This document shows, piece by piece, positions 23,703-30,724 of a stretch of 47,983 bases of DNA. The position numbers and the translations under genes are program-made. Source of the stretch: Chloroflexota bacterium (GTDB lineage: Bacteria; Chloroflexota; UBA6077); assembly GCA_021845945.1 (NCBI GenBank), contig JAJZRD010000006.1, positions 1-47,983 of the forward strand. The letters run 5' to 3'. Within the stretch, counting starts at the first letter, position 1, and the number at the start of each line of letters is the position of its first letter. The notes beneath the pieces are model-generated. The model saw only the letters and a list, made by a program, of their open reading frames with translations, ran no database searches and was not told the origin of the DNA.

Positions 23703-24472
23703 GGAAGCCTCCCATGGGGTACCCGGTCAACGTAGCGTCGGGGCTTGTCCCCGATGGGGTACCCATCGCCCACAAGTGGCGATGCTACAGGATCCCTCTT
23801 CACAGCAGCCTCTGCGGTCTCAGCGTCCTCAGCAGTCAGGCCTGGTAGAGACGCGACATGTCGCGTCTCTACGGGACCCAGGACGCTGCCCAGGTGGCAG
23901 CGGTCGTTCAACAGCAGGATCGTTCCCATGCCTTCGCCTCGTCGCACCACCGATAGGGAGGCGCAGTCGAGGCGGAAGGACCAGTGAGCCTCCGGCGGCA
24001 GCCCCAGCAGGATGCAGATCAGCACCCGCAGGGGGCCGGCGTGGGAGACGACGAGGACGGTGCGGTTGTTTTCCATCCCCTCTCCCTCTGGGAGAGGGGC
24101 GGGGTGAGGGCTGTTCCGCCCACCCTCCGCCGCCGTCCGAAGCCATACCGATAGCCGCTCGGCCAGCCCTGTCGTGACCCCTTTCTCCCAGGCCGCGTAC
24201 CCCGCCGGGTCCCTGGCCAACAGCCCCTCCGGGGGCGGCTCCACCTCTCGCAGCAGCGGCGACCGCACCAGTTCGGGGGCCTCTCTGCCGGCCAGCAGGA
24301 TCTCCGCCGTCTCGTTTGCCCTCCCCAGGTCGCTGCTCCAGATGGCGTCGAAGGGCCAATCCCCCAGCCGCCGGGCCAGCGCCTCTGCCTCGGCCCTGCC
24401 TCGGGGGGTCAAACCGGCGGATGCCAGGCCGGACCGCGCCGTGGCGTGCCTCACCAGGAGGTACTCAGTCAC
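23699..24472 (-). CDS. cobC: Alpha-ribazole phosphatase-like histidine phosphatase, expanded by repeats
   Basis: Removes phosphate from alpha-ribazole-5'-phosphate or adenosylcobalamin-5'-phosphate. The catalytic set is present: LVRHATARSG near 7, SSDLGRANETAEIL near 47, REVEPPPEG near 77 and VVSHAGPLRV near 141. At 257 aa it is longer than typical CobC (about 200). One insert (NSPHPAPLPEGEG) lies just before the VVSHAG strand. The last 60 residues (from about GPVETRHVASLPG) come from palindromes at 23732-23872. GTG 24472 is chosen over an upstream TTG because it makes the tight 8-bp overlap with cobD. It may retain activity, since all catalytic residues precede the tail. Confidence 0.87.
   Translation of the reverse strand: MTEYLLVRHATARSGLASAGLTPRGRAEAEALARRLGDWPFDAIWSSDLGRANETAEILLAGREAPELVRSPLLREVEPPPEGLLARDPAGYAAWEKGVTTGLAERLSVWLRTAAEGGRNSPHPAPLPEGEGMENNRTVLVVSHAGPLRVLICILLGLPPEAHWSFRLDCASLSVVRRGEGMGTILLLNDRCHLGSVLGPVETRHVASLPGLTAEDAETAEAAVKRDPVASPLVGDGYPIGDKPRRYVDRVPHGRLP
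23732..23788. repeat. GTAG-ended element in the 3' end of cobC
   Basis: GTAGCGTCG and CGATGCTAC (one mismatch) enclose further inverted repeats including GGGGTACCC. It shares its first 17 bases with the element at 10041-10069. Confidence 0.7.
23845..23872. repeat. Perfect 28-bp GTAG-ended palindrome in the 3' end of cobC
   Basis: GTAGAGACGCGACA followed by its exact reverse complement. It is read through in frame as part of the ETRHVASL segment of CobC. Confidence 0.8.
24077..24112. repeat. CTCTCCC/GGGAGAG element inside cobC
   Basis: CCCCTCTCCC-TCT-GGGAGAGGGG core followed by CGGGGTGAGGG. Same family as 1991-2026 and 27330-27366. Translated as NSPHPAPLPEGEG, placed just before the catalytic-His strand. 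Confidence 0.75.
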
Positions 24473-25556
24473 CCTGCAGCACCCCTCGAACTGCATCCAG
24501 CAGCTTTCGGCACTCCGGGAGCGTCCGCACGCCGATCCTGACGTAGGCCGGTAGCCCGAAGGAGGTGCAATCGCGCACGCAGATCCCGTGCTCCAGCAGC
24601 GCCGCCCGGAAGCTGGCTCCCCGCCCCACCCGGACCAGCAGGAAGTTGGCGACGGAGGGGATCACCCTCAGCCCCAGCTTGGTCAGTTGATCGGAGAGTA
24701 GCCTGCGACCCTCGTCCACCACCCGGCGGGAGTCCTCCAGGTACCGCCTCTCCTGCAGCGCGGCGATGCCGGCGACCTGGGCCGCGACGTTGACGTTCCA
24801 GGGGGGCCGGACCCGATCCAGCCACTCGATCAGGTCGGGGCGGCCGACGGCGTAGCCCAGCCGCAGCCCGGCCAGCGCGTGGTCCTTGGTCATCGACCTG
24901 AGCAGCAGCAGCCTGCCCGTCGGCAGGTAGGGGACGAGATTGGGCGAGGACTGGCAGAATGGCACGTAGGCCTCGTCCACCACCAGCAGCGTCTCCTCGC
25001 ACGCCTCCAGCAGCTGAGAGATGGCCTGAGCGGGGAGAAGCTGTCCCGTGGGGTTGTTGGGGTTGCACAGGAAGGCCAGCTTCGGCCGTAGGGCCCCGAT
25101 CCGATGGATCAGCCCCGCCAGATCGGGCTGGAAGCGGGCCTTCTCGCTGGCCAGCACCGTCTCCACGGTGGCTCCCGCCACCTGGCAGGCCCGTGCGTAC
25201 TCCCCGAAGGTGGGTCCCGAGACCAGCACCTGGTCCCCCGGGTCCAGGTAGGCGGTAGCCAGCATCCACATCAGCTCCACGGAGCCGTTCCCCGCGATCA
25301 CCCACCCTGGGTCCAGGCCGATGGATCGCGCCAGGGCTCCCCGCAGCTCTGCCGATTCGTCGTCGGGGTACCGCCCCACCTGGAGTTGGCGCAGGGCGGC
25401 CAGAACACCCGGTGCCGGTCCCAGGGGGTTGCAGCTTGCGCTGAAATCCAGCACTCCCTCCCTGGGTATCCCCCGCTCCGCGCTCTCCCGATAGGAGAAG
25501 GAGCCGTGAGGGCATGGCTGAACGTTGTGGAGATGGCTTCTAACTTCGAGTCCCAC
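24465..25556 (-). CDS. cobD: Threonine-phosphate decarboxylase
   Basis: PLP enzyme that decarboxylates L-threonine-O-3-phosphate to (R)-1-aminopropan-2-ol phosphate. 363 aa, fold type I. Blocks: DFSASCNPLGPAPGVLAALR near 37-56, GNGSVELMWMLATAYL near 89, FLCNPNNPTGQLL near 162, VVDEAYVPFC near 192 and the PLP lysine in SMTKDHALAGLRLGY (Lys224). It resembles HisC-type aminotransferases, but the operon setting with pduX and cbiB supports CobD. GTG 25556, preceded by AGGAGGG, overlaps the cbiB end by 17 bp. Confidence 0.92.
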   Translation of the reverse strand: MGLEVRSHLHNVQPCPHGSFSYRESAERGIPREGVLDFSASCNPLGPAPGVLAALRQLQVGRYPDDESAELRGALARSIGLDPGWVIAGNGSVELMWMLATAYLDPGDQVLVSGPTFGEYARACQVAGATVETVLASEKARFQPDLAGLIHRIGALRPKLAFLCNPNNPTGQLLPAQAISQLLEACEETLLVVDEAYVPFCQSSPNLVPYLPTGRLLLLRSMTKDHALAGLRLGYAVGRPDLIEWLDRVRPPWNVNVAAQVAGIAALQERRYLEDSRRVVDEGRRLLSDQLTKLGLRVIPSVANFLLVRVGRGASFRAALLEHGICVRDCTSFGLPAYVRIGVRTLPECRKLLDAVRGVLQGD

Positions 25557-26478
25557 GTCGCAACCCTCCTGCTATCAGGATCATCCCCAGCATGGCGGCC
25601 GCAAGGCTCGCGCCCACCACCCTTCGAGCCGTGGACAGGTCGCTTGCGGCCGGCAGCCGCCCCCCGGCATTGAGGATGTAGTGATCGATCTTCTCCAGCC
25701 GCAGGTCGAGAGCCCCCGCCACCGCGGCCATGGGCCAGCCCGCGTTGGGGCTGGCGGTCTGGGACGAGTCCTGGAGCGCTCCCCGCCAGGCCCAGCGGGG
25801 GGAGCCTCCGGCAACCCAGCAGCTCGCCGCCGTGGCCATGGCCGACAGCCGCGAAGGTATCAGGTTGAGGGCGTCGTCCACCCGTGCGGCCACCTTGCCC
25901 AGATACTCGTACCGGCCCCTGTAGCCCACCATGGCGTCGAGGGTGTTGGCCATGCGATAGAGATAGGCCCCCGGAAGGCCGAAGAGCGTGTAGTAGAGGA
26001 GGGGGGCCACCACCGAGTCGCTGGCGTTCTCCGCGAGGGATTCCACCGCCGCGGCCGCCACCCCCGCTTCGTCCAGCCTCCCGACGTCGCGGCTCACTAT
26101 CGCCCCAACCGCGCGTCGAGCCTCCGGGAGGTCTCCCCTTTCCAGGGTCCGCGTCACCCGGTCCGTGAACTGGAACAGCGCCCTCAGGGCGAAGGTGGGC
26201 TTCAGGGCCAGGGCCAGGGCCACGGTCTCGAGGGCCGAGCCGGAGGGAAGGAGCCGCTCCAGCAGCCAGGCCGGCAGCAGGGCGGCGGCCAGGGAGGCCG
26301 CCTCCATCGCGCCACCGTAGAGGAGCTGTCGGGCTCGCCCCTCTCGGGGTGAGCTCCTCTCCAGCTTCTCCACCAGGCGTCCCATCCCCACGACCGGGTG
26401 CCACCGCTCCGGCGGCTCGCCCATCAGCAGATCCAGGGCGACCGCCAGGGCGATCACCTTGCCTCTGTTTGTGGCCAT
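25540..26478 (-). CDS. cbiB: Adenosylcobinamide-phosphate synthase
   Basis: Membrane enzyme joining adenosylcobyric acid to aminopropanol phosphate. 312 aa with several membrane helices: VIALAVALDLLMG near 8, AAALLPAWLLE near 65, ALETVALALALK near 82 and a C-terminal LAAAMLGMILIAGG. The signatures are GEPPERWHPVVGMG near 20-33, SRDVGRLDEAGVAAAAVESLAEN near 130 and SPNAGWPMAAVAGAL near 255. ATG 26478 overlaps the cobS stop (TGATG); the frame extends far upstream but only within cobS. It supplies AdoCbi-P to CobU. Confidence 0.95.
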   Translation of the reverse strand: MATNRGKVIALAVALDLLMGEPPERWHPVVGMGRLVEKLERSSPREGRARQLLYGGAMEAASLAAALLPAWLLERLLPSGSALETVALALALKPTFALRALFQFTDRVTRTLERGDLPEARRAVGAIVSRDVGRLDEAGVAAAAVESLAENASDSVVAPLLYYTLFGLPGAYLYRMANTLDAMVGYRGRYEYLGKVAARVDDALNLIPSRLSAMATAASCWVAGGSPRWAWRGALQDSSQTASPNAGWPMAAVAGALDLRLEKIDHYILNAGGRLPAASDLSTARRVVGASLAAAMLGMILIAGGLRRGTRS

Positions 26479-27251
26479 CACCTTATCACCCCCAGGCATG
26501 CCAGCAGGGTTGCGGCCTCCACCACCTGGCCCAACCCGCCGCAGACGTCCCCGGTGACCCCACCTATCTTCGCGACGGCCAGCCGCCCACCCAGGAAGAG
26601 CAGTGCCCCGCCCATCGCTACCGCCCACAGACCGACCCACTCCAGCAGCCCGACCGCGATGGCGGCAACCACCAGGACCGTGGTGGCGGGATGGTACCAA
26701 CGCAGATAGGGCTTCAGCCCAGCCGCCAATCCCTTTGAGCTGGCGGCTGGGAACGCGGCCAGGGTCAGCGACATGACTCCCCGCGAGAGTGCCCCCGCCA
26801 CCACCAATGCCTGGACCCGGATCTCCGGCGGCAACGAAGCCAGGGTCGCGTACTCGACCAGCAGGAGTGATCCCGCCGCCGCGATCCCGTAGCTTCCCAC
26901 CCGGCTGTCCCGCATGATGGTCATGCGGCCGGTGGGGTCCTTCCCCCCGAACAGCCCGTCGAAGCTGTCCATCAGCGCGTCCAGGTGGAGTGCCCCGGTC
27001 ACCGCCAGCGACGTGGCCACCATCAGGGCTGCCTGCACCGAAGGGGGGAACCAGGGCGCCGCCAGCAGTCCCATCGCTCCCACCAACCCGCCGATGGCCG
27101 CTCCCACCAGCGGGAAAGAGGCGACGGGCCAGCCCATGGGTCCGAGGGCCAGGGCGCGGGGCAGCGGGACCGGGATCACCGTGAGAAACCCGACCGCCAC
27201 CAGGGGCGCCGTTATCCCCCGCGCCAGGCGCAGCCCTAGTTTACCGAGCAT
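26478..27251 (-). CDS. cobS: Adenosylcobinamide-GDP ribazoletransferase (cobalamin synthase)
   Basis: Integral membrane enzyme that joins AdoCbi-GDP to alpha-ribazole(-phosphate), the last assembly step. 257 aa. The acidic active-site motif HLDALMDSFDGLFGG near 93-107 and TIMRDSRVGSYGIAA near 115 are present, with membrane helices around (LVAVGFLTVIPVPLP near 16, VQALLVVAGALSRGVM and TTVLVVAAIAVGLLEWV). The ATG overlaps the btuD stop by 16 bp. Function follows from the family and operon. Confidence 0.96.
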   Translation of the reverse strand: MLGKLGLRLARGITAPLVAVGFLTVIPVPLPRALALGPMGWPVASFPLVGAAIGGLVGAMGLLAAPWFPPSVQAALMVATSLAVTGALHLDALMDSFDGLFGGKDPTGRMTIMRDSRVGSYGIAAAGSLLLVEYATLASLPPEIRVQALVVAGALSRGVMSLTLAAFPAASSKGLAAGLKPYLRWYHPATTVLVVAAIAVGLLEWVGLWAVAMGGALLFLGGRLAVAKIGGVTGDVCGGLGQVVEAATLLACLGVIR

Positions 27252-28201
27252 CTCAGTCTGCCACGCTCGGGATTCCCGTCCATCTCACACACCCCACGAC
27301 CGTCTCCCTCTGGGAGAGGTGACTCGACGACCCCCTCTCCCCCTGGGAGAGGGTCGGGGTGAGGGCCGATGCCGGGCAGATCGGCGACCTCGCGTGGGCT
27401 CAACCGAGCCTGGCCGTTTCCCCGCGGCCCCGGCGGCAACACCGCCGGCATCCCTCCCTCCGGGTGGGAGGTCAGGCACAGCTCGACCTGGAACACCTCG
27501 GAGAGCAGCTCGGGTGTGAGCACCTCCTCCGGCGTCCCCACCGCCACCAGCCGCCCCTGGGAGAGCACCGCCAGGCGGGTGCAGTAGCAGGCCGCCAGGT
27601 TCAGGTCGTGGAAGACGCCCAGGGCGGCCAATCCGCCTCGGACCAGCTCCGCCACCAGCTCGACCACGGCTATCTGGTGTTGCAGGTCCATGTGGGTGGT
27701 GGGCTCGTCCAGCAGCAGCACCTCGGGCTGCTGGGCCAGGGCCCTGGCCATGATCACCCGCTGCCGCTCGCCCCCCGAGAGCTCCTCCATCCGCCGCTCG
27801 GCCAGGTGGCGGCAGCGAGCCATCTCCATGGCCCGCCCCACGATGGCCCGATCGGCGGCTCCCTCCCTCGACAGAAAGCCGAGGAAGGGGGTCCGCCCCA
27901 TCATCACCACCTCCCAGGCGGTGAAGGAGGGGGGCAGGTTGGGGTTCTGGGGCAGCAGGGCGAGGCGGCGGGCGATCTCGCTGCGGCTCATCCTCTCCAT
28001 CGGCTCGCCGTCCAGGATCACCCTTCCCCTGGTCGGCTTCAGCAGACCCGCCGCCAGCCGAAGGAGCGTGGTCTTGCCCGACCCGTTGGGTCCGACCAAC
28101 CCCAGCAGGGAGCCCGGCGACAGCTCCAGGGATACCCCCTGGAGGACCGGGGCGTCCTCGAACCGAAAGGCGATCTTATCCAGAGACAGGGAGCTTTCCA
28201 T
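27236..28201 (-). CDS. btuD: ABC transporter ATPase for corrinoid (BtuD-type)
   Basis: Energises corrinoid import with BtuC and BtuF. 321 aa: Walker A VGPNGSGKTTLLRL (about 36-49), Q-loop ALLPQNPNLPPSFT, signature LSGGERQRVIMARAL near 140, Walker B VLLLDEPTTHMDL near 160 and H-loop GVFHDLNLAACY. The ABC core ends near residue 255, where family members usually stop. The remaining roughly 65 residues (from PAVLPPGPRG) include translated palindromic repeats (HPDPLPGGEG, ESPLPEGDG) and look like an extension created by insertion. ATG 28201 overlaps the btuC stop (TGATG). Confidence 0.93.
   Translation of the reverse strand: MESSLSLDKIAFRFEDAPVLQGVSLELSPGSLLGLVGPNGSGKTTLLRLAAGLLKPTRGRVILDGEPMERMSRSEIARRLALLPQNPNLPPSFTAWEVVMMGRTPFLGFLSREGAADRAIVGRAMEMARCRHLAERRMEELSGGERQRVIMARALAQQPEVLLLDEPTTHMDLQHQIAVVELVAELVRGGLAALGVFHDLNLAACYCTRLAVLSQGRLVAVGTPEEVLTPELLSEVFQVELCLTSHPEGGMPAVLPPGPRGNGQARLSPREVADLPGIGPHPDPLPGGEGVVESPLPEGDGRGVCEMDGNPERGRLRCSVN
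27301..27366. repeat. Pair of CTCTCCC/GGGAGAG elements in the 3' end of btuD
   Basis: Two related hairpins in tandem: GTCTCCCTCTGGGAGAGGTG (27302-27321) and CCCCCTCTCC-CCCT-GGGAGAGGGTCGGGG (27331-27360). Both are translated as part of the btuD C-terminal extension (HPDPLPGGEG and ESPLPEGDG). Confidence 0.75.
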
Positions 28202-29271
28202 CAGAACACCGACCTCTTTTGCCGCCGCAGCAGGAACAGGAAGAAGGGGGCCCCGCAGAAGGCGGTCACCACCCCCACCGGCACTTCCTGGGGGCCGGGC
28301 AGGAGCCTCGCCGCGGCGTCCGCCGTCACCAGGAAGGCGGCGCCCAGCAGGGCGCTCAGGGGTATCACCGAGCGGTAGTCGGGGCCCCACAGCAGCCGCA
28401 CGGCGTGGGGGACCACCAGCCCCACGAAGCCGATCAGCCCCACCCTGGCCACCGCCGCCGCCGTGGCCAGGGTGGCGCACACGATCAGCACCACCTTCAC
28501 CAGCTCCACGTTGACCCCCAGGGAGCGGGCCTGGTCCTCGTCCAGCTGCAGCACGTTGGCGACCCCTCCCAGGAGGGAGAGCACCAGGGCCGCAGCTACC
28601 ACCGGGGGCGCCGCCAGCGTCACCTGCTGCCAGCCCGTGATGTTGAAGCCGCCCAGCATCCAGGCGTAGATGACCGGTATCTTGTCCCCCTGAGAGTACA
28701 TGACGAAGGAGGTGGCGGCGCTGGCCAGGGAGCCGACGGCAACCCCCGCCAGCAACAGGGTCGTGACCGGCGTGGATCGACCGACCCTGGCCAGGGAGTA
28801 AACCAGCCCCACCGTGAGCAGCGCGCTGAGGAAGGCGGCCAGTTGGACCACCCCCAGGGAGTAGAGACCCGGGGGGAGCGGCATCGCCATGGCAAGGGCC
28901 GCCCCAAGCCCGGCCCCCGCGGCGACCCCTACCAGGTAGGGATCCGCCAGGGGGTTGCGGAACAGCCCCTGATAGGTGGCTCCCGCCACCGACAGGCCAG
29001 CTCCTGCCAGGCCGCCCATGACTATCCTGGGGAGCCTCACCTCCAGCAGGATGGCCTCGAAGCTGGCCGGCCACCAGGGGGTGAAGTCGGTGAAGGGGAG
29101 CCTGGACAGCAGGATGGCCAGCACCGTGCCCGGGTCCAGGCGGGCTTTCCCCACCATCACCCCGGCGGCCGAAGCCATCAGGAGCGCGGCGAGGGCGACG
29201 CCGTAGCGCCCAACGCTGTACACCCTTCTCTTTCCGGTTACTCCGACCTTCGCCGCGGCGACCTCCACCAT
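28201..29271 (-). CDS. btuC: ABC transporter permease for corrinoid (BtuC-type, FecCD family)
   Basis: 356 aa with about ten membrane helices, the FecCD/BtuC fold. Signatures: EVRLPRIVMGGLAGAGLSVAG near 77-97, GATYQGLFRNPLADPYLVGVAAGAGLGAALA near 97-125, the ATPase-contact region LGVNVELVKVVLIVCATL and GLIGFVGLVVPHAVRLLWGPDYR near 290. ATG 29271 lies 17 bp past btuF; the next codon, GTG, could equally be the start given the close GAGGA. The family also carries ferric siderophores, but the position inside a riboswitch-led cobalamin operon supports corrinoid. Confidence 0.93.
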   Translation of the reverse strand: MVEVAAAKVGVTGKRRVYSVGRYGVALAALLMASAAGVMVGKARLDPGTVLAILLSRLPFTDFTPWWPASFEAILLEVRLPRIVMGGLAGAGLSVAGATYQGLFRNPLADPYLVGVAAGAGLGAALAMAMPLPPGLYSLGVVQLAAFLSALLTVGLVYSLARVGRSTPVTTLLLAGVAVGSLASAATSFVMYSQGDKIPVIYAWMLGGFNITGWQQVTLAAPPVVAAALVLSLLGGVANVLQLDEDQARSLGVNVELVKVVLIVCATLATAAAVARVGLIGFVGLVVPHAVRLLWGPDYRSVIPLSALLGAAFLVTADAAARLLPGPQEVPVGVVTAFCGAPFFLFLLRRQKRSVF

Positions 29272-29288
29272 TCCTCGGCTATCTCCCC

Positions 29289-30233
29289 CTACGGTTTCCC
29301 GTGGTGAAGCCTGCTGGCGATCATCTCCAGTCCGTCCACCACCCGCGGTCCCGCCCGATTGGTGAGGTTCGGGTCGATCTCGAAGATGCGGCCGGTTTTC
29401 ACCGCGGTGACCTGCTGCCACCCCGGCCTCGCTGCCACCGATTGGGGCGACTGGCCACCGGCCGAGCCGTGGTCGGCCAGCAGGATCACCTCGGGGTCCG
29501 CCAGGAACAGCGATTCCTGGTTCAGCTGCGGCCACTCCTTGCCGGCGTCGGCGGCGACGTTGCTCCCTCCCGCCGCGCGGACCATGTCGTCGACGAAGGT
29601 GCCGGGTCCGGCGGTGTAAAGCTCCGGGGAGAGCTCGAAGAAGGTCCGAACCGGGGTAGCCCCCTTCCACCGGGCCTCCACGGAGGCTATCCGGTTCCCC
29701 ATGGTTCCGACCAGGGTCTCGGCCTCCTTCTGCCGGCCGGTGGCCTGGCCGAGCAGCTTGATGCCCTCCAGTACGGCCCTGACACCCTTGGGGGTCACGA
29801 TCATGGTGGTCAGCCCGCGCTTCTCCAGCTCGGGCAGGGTGGTTTTGACGTGCATCTCGGTGCCGAGCACCAGGTCGGGCTCCAGGGCGAGGATCTTCTC
29901 CATCTCCGGCTTCACGAAGCTCCCTACCTGGGGCTTCTCCTTGGCCGCAGGGGGGAAATCGGAGTATTGATCGACTCCCACCACCCTATCCCCCAGCCCC
30001 AGGGCGAAGAGGATCTCCGTGTTGCTGGAGGCGAGAGATACGATCCGCCGCGGCTCCTTGGGCAGGGTCACCTTCCGGCCGGCATCGTCGGTGAGTGTCA
30101 TAGGGAAGGTCGAGGCAGCCGGGCTGGAGACCGCGGGGACGGTGGGCTGGGGTTGCGGGGCAGCCTGGGTTGAGCTGCAGGCGGAGGCCAGTATCGCCAG
30201 GACAGCCAGGGCGCACGCTGAGACGGAACGCAA
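29289..30233 (-). CDS. btuF: Corrinoid-binding lipoprotein of the ABC importer (BtuF-type)
   Basis: 314 aa periplasmic-binding-protein-fold lipoprotein. The signal peptide ends in the lipobox LASAC (Cys19), followed by a Pro/Ala/Ser-rich spacer to about residue 45. The helical-backbone fold shows RRIVSLASSNTEILFALGLGDRVVGVDQYSDFP near 62-95 and PDLVLGTEMHVKTTLPELEKRG near 125. The TTG start at 30233 has AGGAGGT 5 nt upstream. That ribosome site is part of an 11-bp hairpin in the leader, below the riboswitch. First gene of the 13-gene operon. Confidence 0.93.
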   Translation of the reverse strand: MRSVSACALAVLAILASACSSTQAAPQPQPTVPAVSSPAASTFPMTLTDDAGRKVTLPKEPRRIVSLASSNTEILFALGLGDRVVGVDQYSDFPPAAKEKPQVGSFVKPEMEKILALEPDLVLGTEMHVKTTLPELEKRGLTTMIVTPKGVRAVLEGIKLLGQATGRQKEAETLVGTMGNRIASVEARWKGATPVRTFFELSPELYTAGPGTFVDDMVRAAGGSNVAADAGKEWPQLNQESLFLADPEVILLADHGSAGGQSPQSVAARPGWQQVTAVKTGRIFEIDPNLTNRAGPRVVDGLEMIASRLHHGKP

Positions 30234-30237
30234 GATT

Positions 30238-30282
30238 CACCTCCTCGGGTACTGTCTGCGGAGCCGCATGTCCGAGGAGGTG
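30238..30282 (-). promoter_or_regulatory. Hairpin sequestering the btuF Shine-Dalgarno
   Basis: In the transcript, CACCTCCTCGG (from 30272-30282) pairs perfectly with CCGAGGAGGTG (from 30238-30248), over 11 bp. The second arm contains the btuF AGGAGGT. The 23-nt loop carries a small GCGG/CCGC stem. Such a structure would block ribosome binding unless disrupted. Confidence 0.75.
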
Positions 30283-30286
30283 GAAC

Positions 30287-30319
30287 AAAAAACCTTGTCC
30301 CGCAGAGTCGGTGACAAGG
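30287..30319 (-). terminator. Rho-independent terminator in the btuF leader (attenuator)
   Basis: CCTTGTC/GACAAGG stem with a 13-nt loop followed by six Ts on the minus strand, between the riboswitch and the btuF ribosome site. Premature termination when coenzyme B12 is bound is the expected logic. Confidence 0.8.
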
Positions 30320-30364
30320 GATGGAGCGCTCTAGATGGCATCTCCAGCCTGCGCCCTCTCTCTC

Positions 30365-30505
30365 GGAGGTCTACGGCATCACAGTCGTGGCGGGTTCCTG
30401 GCTTGGGGCCCTCAGGGCCCTTCACAGTTGCGGGACAGCGCCGGACTCGCACCGGACTTCCCCTGGAGCCCGATCACCCGGGCTCCACACCACTCTATTC
30501 GATTC
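30365..30505 (-). ncRNA. Adenosylcobalamin (cobalamin) riboswitch
   Basis: The conserved core reads, on the minus strand, GGAAGTCCGGTGCGAGTCCG (about 30444-30463), then GCGCTGTCCCGCAACTGTGA, then the B12-box-type AAGCCAGGAACCCGCC (about 30387-30404). A closing GGAGCCCG/CGGGCTCC arm lies just 5' of the core. Together with the downstream terminator and SD-sequestering hairpin it controls the whole btuF-to-cbiA operon. Boundaries are approximate (about 10 nt). Confidence 0.95.
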
Positions 30506-30514
30506 TTGAAGGCG

Positions 30515-30544
30515 ATCATAGCAGAGGGGAAAGAGGGGTGTCAA
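30515..30544 (-). promoter_or_regulatory. Promoter of the cobalamin operon
   Basis: TTGACA (30539-30544), 18-bp spacer, TATGAT (30515-30520) on the minus strand. The predicted start (about 30508) lies at the 5' edge of the riboswitch. The 490-bp stretch 30234-30724 contains no gene; it holds the leader, riboswitch, this promoter and a hairpin after dctM. Confidence 0.8.
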
Positions 30545-30628
30545 CGACCATCGAGAAGTGGGTTGGCGCCGTGTTTCTGCCGGAGATGGGTCGATGTCCA
30601 GACGATGAGGAGATTGTTGGGGGTCAGC

Positions 30629-30659
30629 GGAAGCCCTCAGGCGCAGCCTGAGGGCTTCC
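30629..30659 (-). terminator. Strong hairpin downstream of dctM
   Basis: Perfect 14-bp arms GGAAGCCCTCAGGC/GCCTGAGGGCTTCC with a 3-nt loop, 65 bp after the dctM stop and upstream of the cobalamin promoter. No T-tract follows, so it may be a factor-dependent terminator or an insulating hairpin. Confidence 0.55.
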
Positions 30660-30724
30660 GTCGACAGAGCGCATCGGTAATCTTTCCGCAACCTGAATGG
30701 ACGGGGTTGCTGCTGGCAGCCAGG

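Noticed and set aside
24465..25556. Histidinol-phosphate aminotransferase (HisC)
   Set aside because: Sequence is HisC-like, but the gene is embedded between cbiB and cobC with pduX in the operon, so CobD is the better call.
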